Shown in pieces: positions 1-11,676 of a stretch of DNA of 64,000 bases. The notes beneath the pieces were generated by a model. It was not told the origin of the DNA. It saw only the letters and a list, made by a program, of their open reading frames with translations, and did no database searches. The position numbers were made by a program, and so were the translations under genes. Position 1 is the stretch's first letter. Every line of letters begins with the position of its first letter. The stretch comes from Cytidiella melzeri (taxonomy: Eukaryota > Basidiomycota > Agaricomycetes > Polyporales > Irpicaceae): assembly GCA_022592445.1 (NCBI GenBank), contig JABYQR010000070.1:62001-126000 (forward strand). The letters are read 5' to 3'.

Positions 1-1
1 T

Positions 2-1218
2 CAAGATATCAAGAAGCTCGCAGAGAGTGGTCTCAACACCGTTGAAGCTGTCGCATACACTCCCAAGAAGACCTTGATGTCCATTAAAGGCATCTCGGAG
101 CAGAAAGCAGACAAGATTTTGGCCGAAGGTGCGTACCAACGTGGTGTTGTAATGAGTCAGCGTTTTCAAAGCAGTTCACTCCGTCTTGTTTTGGTGGCCC
201 GAAGCTCACAAGATTATACCCCTCGGGTTTCAAAGCGCGACAGAGGTGCACGCCCGTCGTTCCGAGCTCGTTCACATCACGACCGGTTCGAAGAACCTGG
301 ACGCTCTCCTTGGAGGTGGTATCGAGACTGGCGCCATCACCGAGCTTTTCGGCGAGTTTAGGACAGGAAAGTCACAGATATGCCACACGCTAGCCGTCAC
401 CTGCCAGCTGCCAGTCGACATGGGCGGTGGCGAGGGCAAATGCTTGTACATCGATACCGAAGGGACCTTTCGTCCCGTGCGACTTCTGGCGGTGGCAGAG
501 AGACTGGGACTGAACGGAGAAGAGGTTCTGGACAATGTCGCATACGCTCGAGCGTATAACGCAGACCATCAGAATCAACTGTTGATCTCTGCGAGCGCAC
601 TCATGTCTGAATCGAGGTGAGTCCAATTCCAATACTAGGATGTATGCGTCCGTATTGCAGAAACTTATAACTCTATATCGCTCAATCTATGCTCAACACA
701 GATTCTGCTTGCTCATCGTCGACTCCGTGACCAATTTATATCGTACGGACTTCAACGGTCGAGGAGAACTGTCAGCGCGTCAGACGCATTTGGGCAAGTT
801 CCTTCGAACTCTGCAACGGTTGGCCGATGAGGTAGGCGTGGAAAGTCCTTCTGAGAATCTATCTGGTAGTCACTGAACCACGACGCTCCGTTCTTGCAGT
901 TTGGCGTTGCAGTCGTGATGACCAACCAAGTCATGTCGAATCCAGATGCGTCAGCGGGTCCATACGTCGGGAACGACAAGAAACCGATCGGTGGTAATAT
1001 CCTTGCCCATGCATCTACAACGAGGTCAGTAGTGTGCAAATGTATTGCTTTTCTCGCTGCTGGCTCATGGCTATTTGACTGCTTGAAGGTTACAACTAAA
1101 GAAAGGGAGAGCCAACACTCGTCAAGCCAAGATCTACGATTCGCCCTGCCTTCCTGAATCAGAGACGATGTTTGCTATTCTGCAAAGCGGCATCGGTGAC
1201 CCGGAGGAGGAGACGTGA
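2..1218 (+). CDS. RAD51: RAD51 recombinase (5' end outside window)
   Basis: Eukaryotic RecA-family recombinase that forms the filament for homologous recombination in the nucleus. The window opens inside the N-terminal helix-hairpin-helix domain ([19 protein letters not shown], then [16 protein letters not shown]). Then come the Walker A region [19 protein letters not shown], the IDTEGTFRP block, Walker B ([14 protein letters not shown]), [11 protein letters not shown], and the C-terminal [16 protein letters not shown]. The last residues are IGDPEEET followed by TGA at 1216-1218. FRTGK with CQLP and MGGGEGK fits RAD51 rather than DMC1. Several introns are visible; the first runs from about 129 to an acceptor ending CCCGAAG. 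Codon start is base 2. It is convergent with the phosphoglycerate dehydrogenase gene. The missing start lies upstream of the window. Confidence 0.95.
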
Positions 1219-1672
1219 TTGGATCGTTGGTGTTGTGTGCGACCATGGTACTTGGTCGCTTTTGTCGTAACTTGTCGCTTTCCGTTCTGTAGCCTTTCGT
1301 TGTCTAGTGTATCAGTGTATCATACTCTCTTACTGATGCTGAAGCGACCTGTCGCGCTCTTTGGACCCGTCCCGATATCAAGATGGAAAACAGGTGATGA
1401 TGGTCAGTGTTCTTGTTCTACATGGGGTGGGAGTGGTGAGTGAAATCTACAGTACGCGATAACTTATGCATGTACAGGTGTTGAATGCAACGCAACATGT
1501 TGCGCATTATGAAAGGCATGCCAGTTGAATGGAGGATATGGTTCGATACGAAACAAGAATAGCGCAAGATCATCCACAGCCGCGCGGGAGAAATTACGTC
1601 GGAAGCAGGAAGGAGAGTCATGGTCGGCCGCAGTGGGCTTTTGCGTGTAAAATGATAAACATTGCTGTAGGA

Positions 1673-3143
1673 TCATGCTAACAGTCTCGTCAGGATGTTC
1701 GCGCTGGTCCGGCTGATGAGTTCGCGGAGCCTGTTGACATCCTGAGGGCTGACGTCTGCGATGTCGGCCATGAGGTACGCAATATCGCCCTTGGAGTCCG
1801 AGTACTGCTTCTCTACGTTGTACGGCGATAGGACCTCGTTGACCTGGCGCAGCACACCAGGAATGTTGTTGTGTACATGGCACACCCGGACGTTGCTATC
1901 CTGGTCTGCGGTGATCGGGCGGAGGTCAACTTCAGGGAAGTTGACGGCGCCGACACTAGATCCATAGTTGAGGTAGCGAGAGAGGTTCAAGGACACTTCC
2001 TCTCCGATCATACGCTGGGCCTCCTCCGTGGACCCTCCAATGTGTGGTGTGAGAATGACATTTGGGAGCTGGCGCAATTCGGTAGCCCAAGGATTGAGCG
2101 ACTCGTCGAAGGGAGCACCGTTCGAACCTGGCTCAGCCGGGAAAACATCGATCGCGGCACCAGCGAGATGCTTCGACTTTATTGCCTGGATGAGAGCAGG
2201 TATATCGACGACCTTGCCGCGAGCATTGTTGAGAAGGTATGCGCCCTTCTTCATGTACGCAAGCTCTGTCTTTGAGATCATTTTTGTTGTCTCGGGTAGC
2301 TCTGGGACGTGCAGTGTGACAAAGTCGGACTGCTCAAGCAAGGCCCGGAGCGACTCGACCTGGCGAGCCTGACCGAGAGGCATGATGTTGACGACATCGT
2401 GGAAGAGCACGCGCATGCCGAACGCCTCTGCGAGGACAGACAGCTGCGAGCCAATATGGCCGTATCCGACGATACCGAGTGTCTTCCCTCGGACCTCCCA
2501 GCATCCCTTGGACTGCTTGTTCCAGATTCCCTGGCGCATCTCGTAGCCGCGCTCGAAGTATTGACGCGACAACGCGACAACCTCGGACATGACGAGTTCG
2601 GCGACGGAGCGAGAGTTGGAAAAGGGAGAGTTGAACACTGGGATTCCAGCCTTTGCTGCGGTGTGGAGATCGACTTGGTTGGTGCCAATGCAGAAGCACC
2701 CGATGACAAGAAGCTACGTAGTCCACCTAGTAAGTAGTAGTTCGTCTCATTGTACGCGATCGCACGCGCACCTTGGATGCAGCCTTTATAACTCGCTCCG
2801 TGATCTTCGTCTTGCTGCGAATACCAATAGCATGGTACTGGCCAATCCTCTGTACGAGCTCGTCTTCAGACATAGCCTTTGCAGAGTGATCTACCGTGAA
2901 ACCTTGGGCCTGGAAAGCCCTGACGGCTTCTTGGCTGATGTTCTCGAGGAGAAGTAGACGGAGGTCTTCATTCTCTACGGGATGGAGAACGGTTGGCTGA
3001 CGAATCGCCATACCGATAGGTATAGAGGCCTTTCTGATCCTGGAGTGGATGGCGCGCTCGCCAATGGGGGAGGTGGTGGGCGAAAGGGAGACAGTGACCT
3101 CCTGGGTGGCGGCACGACGGGGGATTTCGATAGCAGAGGTCAT
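1673..3143 (-). CDS. SER33: D-3-phosphoglycerate dehydrogenase
   Basis: Cytosolic enzyme oxidising 3-phosphoglycerate to 3-phosphohydroxypyruvate, the first step of serine synthesis. Two exons, 3143-2772 and 2713-1673, join in frame to 470 residues, close to the roughly 469 of yeast Ser3/Ser33. Visible features are the N-terminal substrate domain (LRLLLLENISQEAV), the NAD-binding glycine loop GIVGYGHIGSQLS, the catalytic stretch LLNNARGKVVD, the catalytic His in ILTPHIGGSTEEA, and a C-terminal ACT domain from about residue 395 (NVRVCHVHNNIPGVLRQVN). The ATG at 3143 is chosen because codons upstream of it in frame lack another ATG. It is divergent from HIS7 across 291 bp, another amino-acid biosynthesis gene. 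Confidence 0.95.
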
Positions 3144-3382
3144 CTTATACAAAGTACACTACGCGCAAGGCGGTAAGGTGGGGGTTGGAAGACAGCGTTC
3201 ACAAATTTCCCGGTAAAAACGAGTGACTATTCGGGAATGAAGCACGCCATTAACTAGTCCGTGTCTGATCTAATCAACGTAAGCTATTACTCGCATTACA
3301 GTCCGTTTACTGATCGATATTGATCTTCCTCTAATTGCCGGCCTTGAAACTTATAGCCACTTGTTATCTGCCGCTAACAGTT

Positions 3383-3388
3383 TGACTC
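3383..3388. promoter_or_regulatory. TGACTC element in the SER33-HIS7 divergent promoter
   Basis: TGACTC is the core of the Gcn4/CpcA general amino-acid control element. It lies about 50 bp upstream of the HIS7 ATG, in the 291-bp gap between two divergent amino-acid biosynthesis genes. A six-base match alone is weak; the context raises its plausibility. Confidence 0.35.
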
Positions 3389-3434
3389 GCTCGATGGGCC
3401 ATTCTGCGTTACCACTGGCAGCTTGCTCATCGCC

Positions 3435-5203
3435 ATGGGCCTCTTTTTCCTAGACTATGGCGCAGGAAACGTACAGAGCCTCGCAAACTCCCTCAGAAAG
3501 CTTGGCCACGATTTCCAGTGGATCACCTGCCCAGACGACTTCCGCAAAGCGTCCGTACGTCCCAGACATGTCAGCTCACTCGGAGGATCTGTCTTTCGCT
3601 CACCCCCTGCGTTTCTCCCAAACAGAGCCTTATATTTCCAGGCGTGGGTGCATTTGGTCAGGCGATAGATGCTCTCGAATCACAGGGCCTCCTCCAGCCT
3701 CTGCGCGAATATATCGCGTCAGGCAAGCCTTATTTCGGCATATGCATCGGTATGCAGGTTCTCTTCCAGTCCTCGACGGAAAACTCGTCCAAGAAAGGCT
3801 TGGGCATCGTTCCTTCTCCCATCGAGGAATTCTCCAACTCCGACAAGGCAGTGCCTCACATAGGCTGGAACTCGGTCGACCTGCTGGACTCGGAGGACAA
3901 ATCGGACGAAGGGCTCAATACCTCGTCGCACTACTACTTTGTCCACTCTTACCGCGCCAAGTACGATCCGTCTGTGTATCCAGAAGCAGCCGAGTGGGCA
4001 CACGGTGTCACGCAGTACGGCCAGGAGGTTTTTATCGCCTCCGTCCGGAAAAACAACGCCTTTGGCACACAGTTCCATCCCGAAAAATCTGGCAACGCAG
4101 GTCTGAAGATAATCTCTTCCTGGCTCTCCGAGTCTGAAGCATCACGCTCAAACGCACCTTCGACACCTCGCGTCGCCCGTACGCCGCGCTTGAAAGATGG
4201 CCTAACCCGACGAATCGTCGCATGCATGGACGTCAGGTCAAACGACGATGGCGATCTCGTCGTAACAAAGGGCGACCAATACGACGTACGAGAAAAAGCA
4301 CCTGGCACAGCGCAAACTCCCTCCTCCTCCGGTGCCGTCCGCAATCTGGGCAAACCCGTCGCTCTCGCAGAGCGGTACTACGCCGCAGGCGCAGACGAGC
4401 TCTGTCTGATGAACATCACCTCCTTCAGACACTCTCCTTTGCTCGACCAGCCAATGTTGGCAGTCGTACGTGCCGCAGCAAAAGAGGTCTTTGTCCCGCT
4501 CACCATCGGCGGCGGTATCAAAGACACCGTCGACCCCGATGGCACGAGACGCTCAGCGTTGGAGGTCGCCGGAGCCTACTTCCGAGCAGGCGCAGACAAA
4601 GTAAGCATAGCTTCAGAGGCGGTCAAAGCCGTCGAAACCATGCGAGAACTCGCGAAAGCAGCAGATCAGGACCCAGATCTCGCTTCAGGCGACGGCACCA
4701 GCGCCATCGAGACCATCGCCAAGGCGTACGGACGTCAAGCAGTCGTCGTATCCATCGATCCTCGAAGAGTGTACGTCGAGCCAACTTATGACGGGCCCCA
4801 CAAGTCGGAGCTCATATTCGGCAAGGAAGGGTCAGCAGAAGACGGAAAAGCGTGGTGGTATCAATGCACCATTAGCGGCGGTCGCGAGAACAGGCCGCTC
4901 TCCGTCGTCGAGCTCGCGCGGGGAGTGGAGAAGCTTGGAGCTGGCGAGATCGTGTTGAACAGTATCGACAGGGACGGGACCGGCAAAGGCTTTGACGTCG
5001 ACTTGATTCAGCTCGTGCGCAGGACAGTCAGTATACCGATCGTCGCGAGTAGTGGAGCTGGGTCTGCAGCGCATTTCGTAGAGGTTTTCGAGAAGACTGG
5101 TGTCGAGGCAGCGCTCGCTGCGGGCATTTTTCACCGTGGCGAGGTGGGGATCGGTGAAGTGAAGGAAGCCCTGGCAAAGGCAGGACTGAATGCTCGGATC
5201 TAA
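3435..5203 (+). CDS. HIS7: Imidazole glycerol phosphate synthase (HisH-HisF fusion)
   Basis: Bifunctional glutamine amidotransferase/cyclase of histidine synthesis; it makes imidazole glycerol phosphate and AICAR. Exon 1 is 3435-3554 (40 codons) and exon 2 is 3626-5203, with a 71-nt intron, giving 565 residues (yeast about 552). The N-terminal HisH half shows FLDYGAGNVQSL, FPGVGAFG, the nucleophile elbow PYFGICIGMQ (Cys), and HPEKSG with the His-Glu pair. The C-terminal HisF barrel starts near TRRIVACMDV and shows LTIGGGIKDT, ADKVSIASEAV, VVVSIDPRR, LNSIDRDGTGKG and VASSGAGSAAHF. Both active sites look intact. The ATG at 3435 directly precedes GLFFLDYGAGN. Confidence 0.96.
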
Positions 5204-5890
5204 ACAGTGCACTTGTAAACTACTTACAGCTACAGACCTCTGCTGGCGTTATGATTGAATTGGCAGCAATCACGAGCTCTCTATATGGAGTTTGCTCAGG
5301 ATGAGGGGATGGTATAAATAATATTGAACCTACTACATCGTACATAGACAGAGATCATGGAAGGAATGTGCGAATGGCACATCAATACCGTACAGTTGGA
5401 CTAGGTATCTAGATGCAAGGGTACTATACTACTATGAGCTCGAGAATGTGCACTACCGGGCAGACAGCGTACAGGGGAAGAATAAACACGGCATCTGCTA
5501 CATAAGAATGGAAAGAAGTGGAAGGTATACGCCAAACAATTGGAAGTGGTTTGGGCAGAGAAGTTAGAAGATAGGGTACTGTGTACAAATAAAGGAGAAT
5601 TGGACAGGAACAGAAAGTGGCTTAAACGTCCGAGATATATGTAGTTGGCTACTCTACAGTCGGCGACAATCATAGAAATTGGTACAACATGAGGGTTTGA
5701 AAGTTGACTTACGGAGAAAAAGTCGAAGTCAGAAACGAATTCCATGTGAGCGACAAGGGATAGGCATGATACAAGGAAAAGGGTTGAGTTCAAACAAGAG
5801 CTCCTGCTGCCGCAAAACGCCTCCATGACCACACTAGACTCCACAGTATCGCCGACGTATTGCAGTGCCTCTACGCGACGACCCCGCTGT
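5204..5890. other. Convergent 3' intergenic region HIS7-PAL1
   Basis: This 687-bp gap separates two converging stop codons and should hold both 3' UTRs. The longest open frame (minus strand, about 5401-5844) has low-complexity composition and no recognisable motif. I see no RNA gene. Confidence 0.6.
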
Positions 5891-7427
5891 TTATTTGTTG
5901 GCCTTCACTGCCGTCTTGACTTTCTTCAACAAGCTAGTCTTCCTACCAAGACTCGCGCCATTGCTGTACTCGTTGTCAAAATAACCATCTCCGCCAGCAT
6001 CTCTGGTAGGCGGCCGGGGTAGAGACTTCTCCCTGCGACCATTCGGTGCGGATTCATCGACGTAAACGAAGGGCTCGTCAGGAGACGGCAAATCCTTCGC
6101 TTTCTGACCAAAGATACCGCCGAGGAACGAGTTTTGCGATCGGTGAGTGGGGCGCTGAGGGTGATGTGCACCGTTTCCATTATCAGTGGGAGAAGGGGGT
6201 GAATACTCCTGTTCAGCGTAACCTGCCTCTTCCTGCATGGGAGGGACCATCGGGTTCTCGCGCATCTTCCTAATACGGTGCATCAACGACTTGGTACGCT
6301 TGGGCGCACCAGGCGAGGTGGGTGACGGGGGCTGGACGTTAGTTTCGGCGTCCCCCTCCAGCGCGAAAATGGGCTGGGGCGGAGGAATTGGTGTGCGCTT
6401 CGTCTGTTGACGTCTTGCGCCTGCGCCTGGTCCCTCCTCGAGGTACTCCTTGTACTTGCCGCGTGTGTCCTGCGGTTCCTTGCCACGCCTGAGGGCAGTG
6501 GTACCTCGTGGTGTGCCAAACTCGCTGTGACCTCCAGCCGCGTAGCCGCCCCCTGCTGAGAAATCTTCGAACGGCTCAGGCTCGTGGATACCCCAAGCCT
6601 CTGCGATGGCATCGTGCTTCTTCTTCGGGGCCTCGTACGGTGCATACACTCCTGGAGAAGGATAAGGAGATTGGTAGGAAGCAGGAATTTCGCGAGCATT
6701 TGCGAGAGCCTCCTTGTCTTCGCTCGCTGTTCCTGTCCACGCAAGCATAGGCGCTTTGGTCCGGTGACGATTACGAGAGGGCGCACAAGCATCAAACGGT
6801 CCATCGTGGTGGAACACTGACGGCGATAAGGAAAAAGGGGCGGGAAAAGAGCACAAGCGATTAGTGGAGCTGTTCAGAGAGCAAAAGCATGACACGCACT
6901 GGGTCCTCCCACTCCCGAGTAGTCTAGTCTGTCGATGACATCGGCATGGGCAGACCCCTTCTTCTGAGGGTTGCGACGACTAGTGGCTTTTGCCTTCTCG
7001 ACTGTAGCAGCTTGACGTGCTACAGAGTCCTGTGAAAGAGATCGACGAGCCGGTGCTGCGGCAGGTCGAGTTGCGATTGGACTACCAACAAGGACAGAAC
7101 GAACGATGAGGTTGCGACACAAGCGGGAGAGTTTGACTACACATACGGAGGTACCTGTGTTTGGCTCCTGCCCACACGGGTTCGTGGTGAATCACTGCTG
7201 GACCTGGTGGCCGTGACGACTTCGGTAGCCATGGTTGGTTTTGTATGCGGGCGTCGAGATGATGGCTTAGAAGGGACCTTTGGAGGTACGGGAGGAGCAC
7301 GATGCTGTTGAGGTTGTTGTTGGTAGCTAGCAAGGGTTGGAACGCCGTAGGCAGAATATGAGACTGCCTGTGGGTCGGAGAAGGGATCAGAGGAAGATCT
7401 GAGCCTGTGGTGTTTGGGGAGAGCCAT
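5891..7427 (-). CDS. PAL1: Pal1-family cell morphogenesis protein
   Basis: Fungal Pal1 proteins sit at the cortex and endocytic sites and support cylindrical growth. Three exons can be read: MALPKHHRLRSSSDPFSDPQA at 7427 downward, a middle exon with ADVIDRLDYSGVGG, and a long last exon beginning near FHHDGPFDACAPSRNRH. The stretch across the last two exons (VIDRLDYSGVGG, HHDGPFDACAPSRN) is the conserved Pal1 block. The rest is proline-, serine- and charge-rich and probably disordered (IPPPQPIF, SLPRPPTRDAGG), ending in a basic KTSLLKKVKTAVKANK tail. Family assignment rests on the conserved block. Exact splice sites in the 5' half are approximate. Confidence 0.85.
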
Positions 7428-7929
7428 GTCAGGGCACGGTTCAAAATCACGCCAAGAGAATGATGCACTAAATGCCGACAGTCGGCACAGCCGATTTAGT
7501 AGATGTGCAGCTGAGGCTGGCTGTCTCTGTGTTGAAGACAGGAGGGTGAGTAGGTTGGAGGGACGATGGTGGAAGGAAGGAGTCGACAGAGAGAGGAGTC
7601 GACCGGGTGTGGTGCAGACCAGTTCTCACCTCAGCTCTGGCCGCTTACGTACCGTGACGCACCGCCGTCACGCATGTCACACAATGCTCCCGCTCCTTCA
7701 AGTTCACTGATACTCGTAAATTACTTTCTGTATGTCCTTTGTGCCGTATACCTTTCACATTCAAGAGTAAGTAGTCACATAACATACACGAATGCCGACC
7801 CGCTGAACGCAAGGAAACTGTCACGCTCGATATCCAACTATCGCTCCGGAGATATTGTCGTGTCCGGAGCCGTCGAGACACCCCGACATCGGATAGCCGA
7901 CCCGTCCACAATCATTATCTTCACAGCCT
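7428..7929. other. Region upstream of PAL1
   Basis: About 500 bp between the PAL1 start and the end of the MetE-like gene, both on the minus strand. It should contain the PAL1 promoter and leader. No convincing coding frame, RNA gene or repeat is visible. Confidence 0.55.
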
Positions 7930-9764
7930 TTACACGAGGATCTTTTTCGCCGCTTCCACGACCAGAGTCAATTTTTGGCGCTGCTCCTGCGGTAATACAT
8001 GTTCAGCACTTGAGCGACAGAGCCTAGGTGGCAGGCACGCACCTCTACTGTGATGGGGTTGCCCTCAGCCACAGACGCGAAACCGCACTGCGGGCTGATG
8101 CAGATCCTGAAAATCATGATAAGTAGACTGTGTATACAGAGAGACTGCCAACGCACTGGTTCAAAGCGTATGCCCGAGAGCGAGGAACAGGGCTCTCCAA
8201 CATCACGTCACAGGCCTCATCAATTAACTCCTGAATTTCCTCCACACTCTCCAACTGCATAGCAAGCTTGATGTCGACGAACTGTTCGGCCAATCGTACG
8301 ATAACGCTCACCTTGCCATGTTTTGTAGTCACAAGACCTAGCACCACAACCTTGTTGAGAGGTACGTATTTCAACGGTGCGAAACTTCCGGCTCGCTCAT
8401 TGTCGTATTCCAGCTGACCATCAATGCCAACGTCAACAGACATCTGTGGTTTAGCGGAGCTTGGTAAAAGCGTACATAATAGCAATCCACGTTTATGTTG
8501 TTGAACAGTTTGCGGGCAATACCGTCGTACCCCCCTTCGCAGTAGTGAAGACCCTTACGTCACAAAATTCATCAGTACCCTGCCACGCTGCACAGGACGC
8601 CGATGGGCGTGCTCACCATGTAATTTCCCCGGCAGGTGTGTAGTCCGACGGTCAGTTCCGCAGGGCGATCCTGGAGGATGTCGTTGTAGAGCTTGACGTA
8701 TCTGTCGAACAACTTTTCAGGGTCAACTCCTGCCTCTTTCATTCCTGCCAATGTCGATTCTGCGCAGAAAAAGGCAAACGTAGGATCGTCGAATTGAATA
8801 TTCCTGCAGCCGAGACCGTATAGAGCTCGGAGCTCTTCGCGATATGCTTGAACAAGGTCAGCAAAGTATTCGTCTTGGAGCGAATGAGTGACATGCGTTG
8901 ACGTTGTCGAGGAAGGATTTTCCTTACCGTCAGTCTTGTACACAGAGTGGTCGTATGTTTGTTCCGTTCCATGTCGCATGTGCATCCACGTCGGTCCACA
9001 AATTGTCATCTTGATGTTCTTTACATCCTTCGATTGACCCGTAAGCTATAGTTATGAGGTATTCTCGCAAGAGCAAGCACACCTTTTCTGGTACAACTGA
9101 CTTGAGAAACTCGAAGTCTTTGACGTACACGCCGGATTTTGGCCACGTGATCTTTCCCTGATTGCCTGATGAATACATACATAAGTATTGAGAAGTGTCA
9201 TGGACGTACTGTGGTATGGATAGAAGGCGCCGCGGGCATACCGGCTGCCAAAAAGAACTGCACGTACGGGAGGTATGACTGCGAAAGGTCATCGGACAGG
9301 TACGTATCTGCAGAAGCCATTGCTGACCTTGAAAGTCTCGATAGGCCCTGTATCAAGGTGTCAGTTTTCGTCGACGAATGTCTGTTTCTGCTGGGACGCA
9401 CGGACAAGCATCTCCATTCCTTCGAGTTTCTCAAACATTCCCTCATAAAATGCGCCTCTGAGCAGAAAATATTAACCTAGTAGGTAGGCAGGCTGGGTGT
9501 CACATACCTCCTCATCTCGCCGTCAGTGATAGTCCGAAGACCAAGCTGCTGCTGCAGTTCAACCGCGTCCTTGATTGCTGCATCTTCCGCATCCTTGAGT
9601 TCCTCCAGAGTGCACAACTTTGCGTCAAACTGTGAGCGACGTTCACGTAGCAGCGGGGGCCTCAAGAGCGAACCCACATGCTCTGCGCGGTAGGGTGGGT
9701 TGAGGTGCAAATAAGAGACGGCGGACTCGGAAGATAGCCCGGGAGGGTGCGCGGGGGTAGCCAT
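7930..9764 (-). CDS. MetE C-terminal-domain-like methyltransferase
   Basis: Member of the cobalamin-independent methionine synthase catalytic-domain family, in the short single-domain form (about 380-400 residues). The protein starts MATPAHPPG, then YRAEHVGSLLRPPLLRERR and LRTITDGEMRR. It has DPTFAFFCAES, the zinc-ligand motif LHTCRGNY (His and Cys) and the third ligand in ICISPQCGFAS. The final exon, after an intron with donor GTGCGTGCC, encodes EQRQKLTLVVEAAKKILV and stops at 7930-7932. All three metal ligands of the family are present, so it looks catalytically competent. The substrate is unknown: homologues of this short form are annotated as MetE-like without proven methionine synthase activity. 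At least six introns interrupt it; internal junctions are approximate. Confidence 0.85.
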
Positions 9765-10535
9765 CTTGCAGTGATTAGCTACTCGAAGCCTGAAGGACTT
9801 GCGATATTTGAGGCGACCATGACTTGTAGGTTACGATGCCGACGTCTGATAGCCTGAGAACCAGGCAGGGTTATTAGCGTAGGTAGTGGCGCATTGACAT
9901 AAGTAAGGACGGCCTTTGAGTGCCATGGGACTCTTAGAAGCGAGTACGAGGAAGGCGAATTGCCGTCAAAGGAAGTTAGACAAGTCATCCGTGAGTAAAA
10001 ATCCCACCGTAGCAGCGATACGGTGCCAATAATACATACAGTAGGACGCAACTCATCTGACAGCGAGCGGAATACGCAGGTGGACTGCGGCAATTGACCG
10101 TCGTACGAAACAGTCCCATTCCCAAGCTAATTCCTGGGATGATGACAGTAACTTATCAGTAGCGACTCGCCATGAATATAACGCACTTTACATAGAGTAA
10201 TCAAACGTCATGAAGTACGCAGTGGGAGTAGACAATCAAGCGCTCGTTGTGATGTCGCGCCGGCCGAGCGTCGGCAGCGCCCGAACGCCCGTTCTACTCA
10301 GTGAGACTGCAAGGAAGGACCGCATCGTCAAGACACCCCTCAAGGTGAGTATGCCATTCTGTTGCTCCAGGATTGTACAGGTCGTCGTCATGATCCAGCA
10401 CCAGCCCGTCTGCAGAGTTTGGGAGGATTAGGTGCGGTACAAGGGGTTGGATCGATGATCACGGTGTTGGATGGCGACAAGCTCAACTTCAGAGTTCCCA
10501 GTTACTGACCTCTCTCTCCTGCCACAGATTCCGAC
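9765..10535. other. Divergent promoter between MetE-like gene and RPL13
   Basis: About 770 bp between two divergent start codons. A candidate RPL13 leader intron runs from GTGAGT at 10345 to GCCACAG ending 10527 (183 nt), placing the acceptor 8 nt before the ATG. Ribosomal protein genes often carry such leader introns. A minus-strand open frame at 9779-10093 has no recognisable motif and I do not call it. Confidence 0.45.
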
Positions 10536-11348
10536 ATGGGTTTCGCACACAACAACGGTCTGTAGAAACTGCCATCAAAACACTTAGAGCGCAAAGTTGC
10601 TGAAACTTGCTTATTGCGCTTTAGTCCTCCACCAGAACCACTTCCGCAAGGACTGGCAACTCCGTGTCCGCACATGGTTCGACCAACCCGGACGTAAGCT
10701 CCGCCGCCGCCAGGCCCGCAAGGAGAAGGCCGCTCGTCTCGGTGTCCGCCCTCTCTCTCTCCTTCGCCCAGCTGTCCGTGGACAGACCGTTCGATACAAC
10801 CGCAAGATTCGTGAAGGACGCGGTTTCACGCTCGCGGAGTTGAAGGAGGCTGGTATCGGTCGCAAGGAAGCTCGCACCGTTGGCATCGTCGTTGACCACA
10901 GAAGGCGAAACTTGAGCGAGGAGGGCAAGATCGTCAACGTCGAGCGTCTCAAGGCGTACAAGACTCGTCTTATTGTCTTCCCCCGCAATGCCAAGAAGCC
11001 CAAAAAGGGCGATTCTACGGTACGCATCATCGCATATATTCATAAACTACGACAATCCCTAATGACTTGTCTGATAGGGTGACGATCTCAAGGCTGAGAC
11101 TACCCGCATCAACGTTCCACTCTCCGATCCTTACGTTCACGAAGCTCCCCGCGAAATTACCGAGGAGGAGCGTGAGTTCAAGGCGTACCGCACGATCCGC
11201 GATGAGTGGGCCAACGCCAGACATGAGGGTGCCCGCAAGACACGTGCTGCCAAGGTTCGTCTCTAGCCTCTGAACCTCGAGATTTGGGCAGACTCATAAT
11301 TCTTCCAATTTGCAGAAGGCAGAGGAGGATGCGGCGAAAAAGAAATAA
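10536..11348 (+). CDS. RPL13: 60S ribosomal protein L13 (eL13)
   Basis: Structural protein of the large cytosolic ribosomal subunit. Four exons reconstruct exactly: 10536-10557, 10625-11019, 11078-11254 and 11316-11348, giving 208 residues. The start reads MGFAHNNVLHQNHFRKDWQ, where a 22-nt first exon and a one-base carry-over restore the NHFRKDW motif. Then come FDQPGRKLRRRQARK, RPAVRGQTVRYN, GFTLAELKEAG and the basic ending KAEEDAAKKK. Introns are 58-67 nt. A longer leader intron may precede the ATG. The adjacent desaturase gene converges on it. Confidence 0.96.
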
Positions 11349-11676
11349 ACCGCTTAGCACACTCACATCTTGTTCTCGTGTTGTCGGGTCGTTTCTTTGT
11401 CGATGCTGCCACTTTGCACTCCATGTATACAAAAACTGGGCACGCCCCGGGTTTACCCCAGCATGCACTATGCAACATCATGATTGCTCAGGTTTAGCAA
11501 TGCATGCGCGTTAGCACCGGATACATAGTCGTGACTACGATAAACAACACCAGAATACATTGTTGACAGCACGCGCTTATGGTCTGTTGAACAATCTAAG
11601 AAATACGTCCTGCGTCTAGAGTTGAACGGCATGCAATATGTGCAGAAAGGGCCACCTTCTAGCGGTATAACGATTT
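11349..11676. other. Convergent 3' region RPL13-desaturase
   Basis: About 330 bp between converging stop codons. Nothing beyond expected 3' UTR sequence is visible. Confidence 0.55.

Noticed and set aside
5401..5844. 147-aa minus-strand open frame downstream of PAL1
   Set aside because: It starts at a non-ATG codon in the annotated frame, has no motif, and lies in the 3' region between two convergent genes.
9779..10093. 104-aa minus-strand open frame upstream of the MetE-like gene
   Set aside because: No recognisable domain, and it overlaps the expected divergent promoter.
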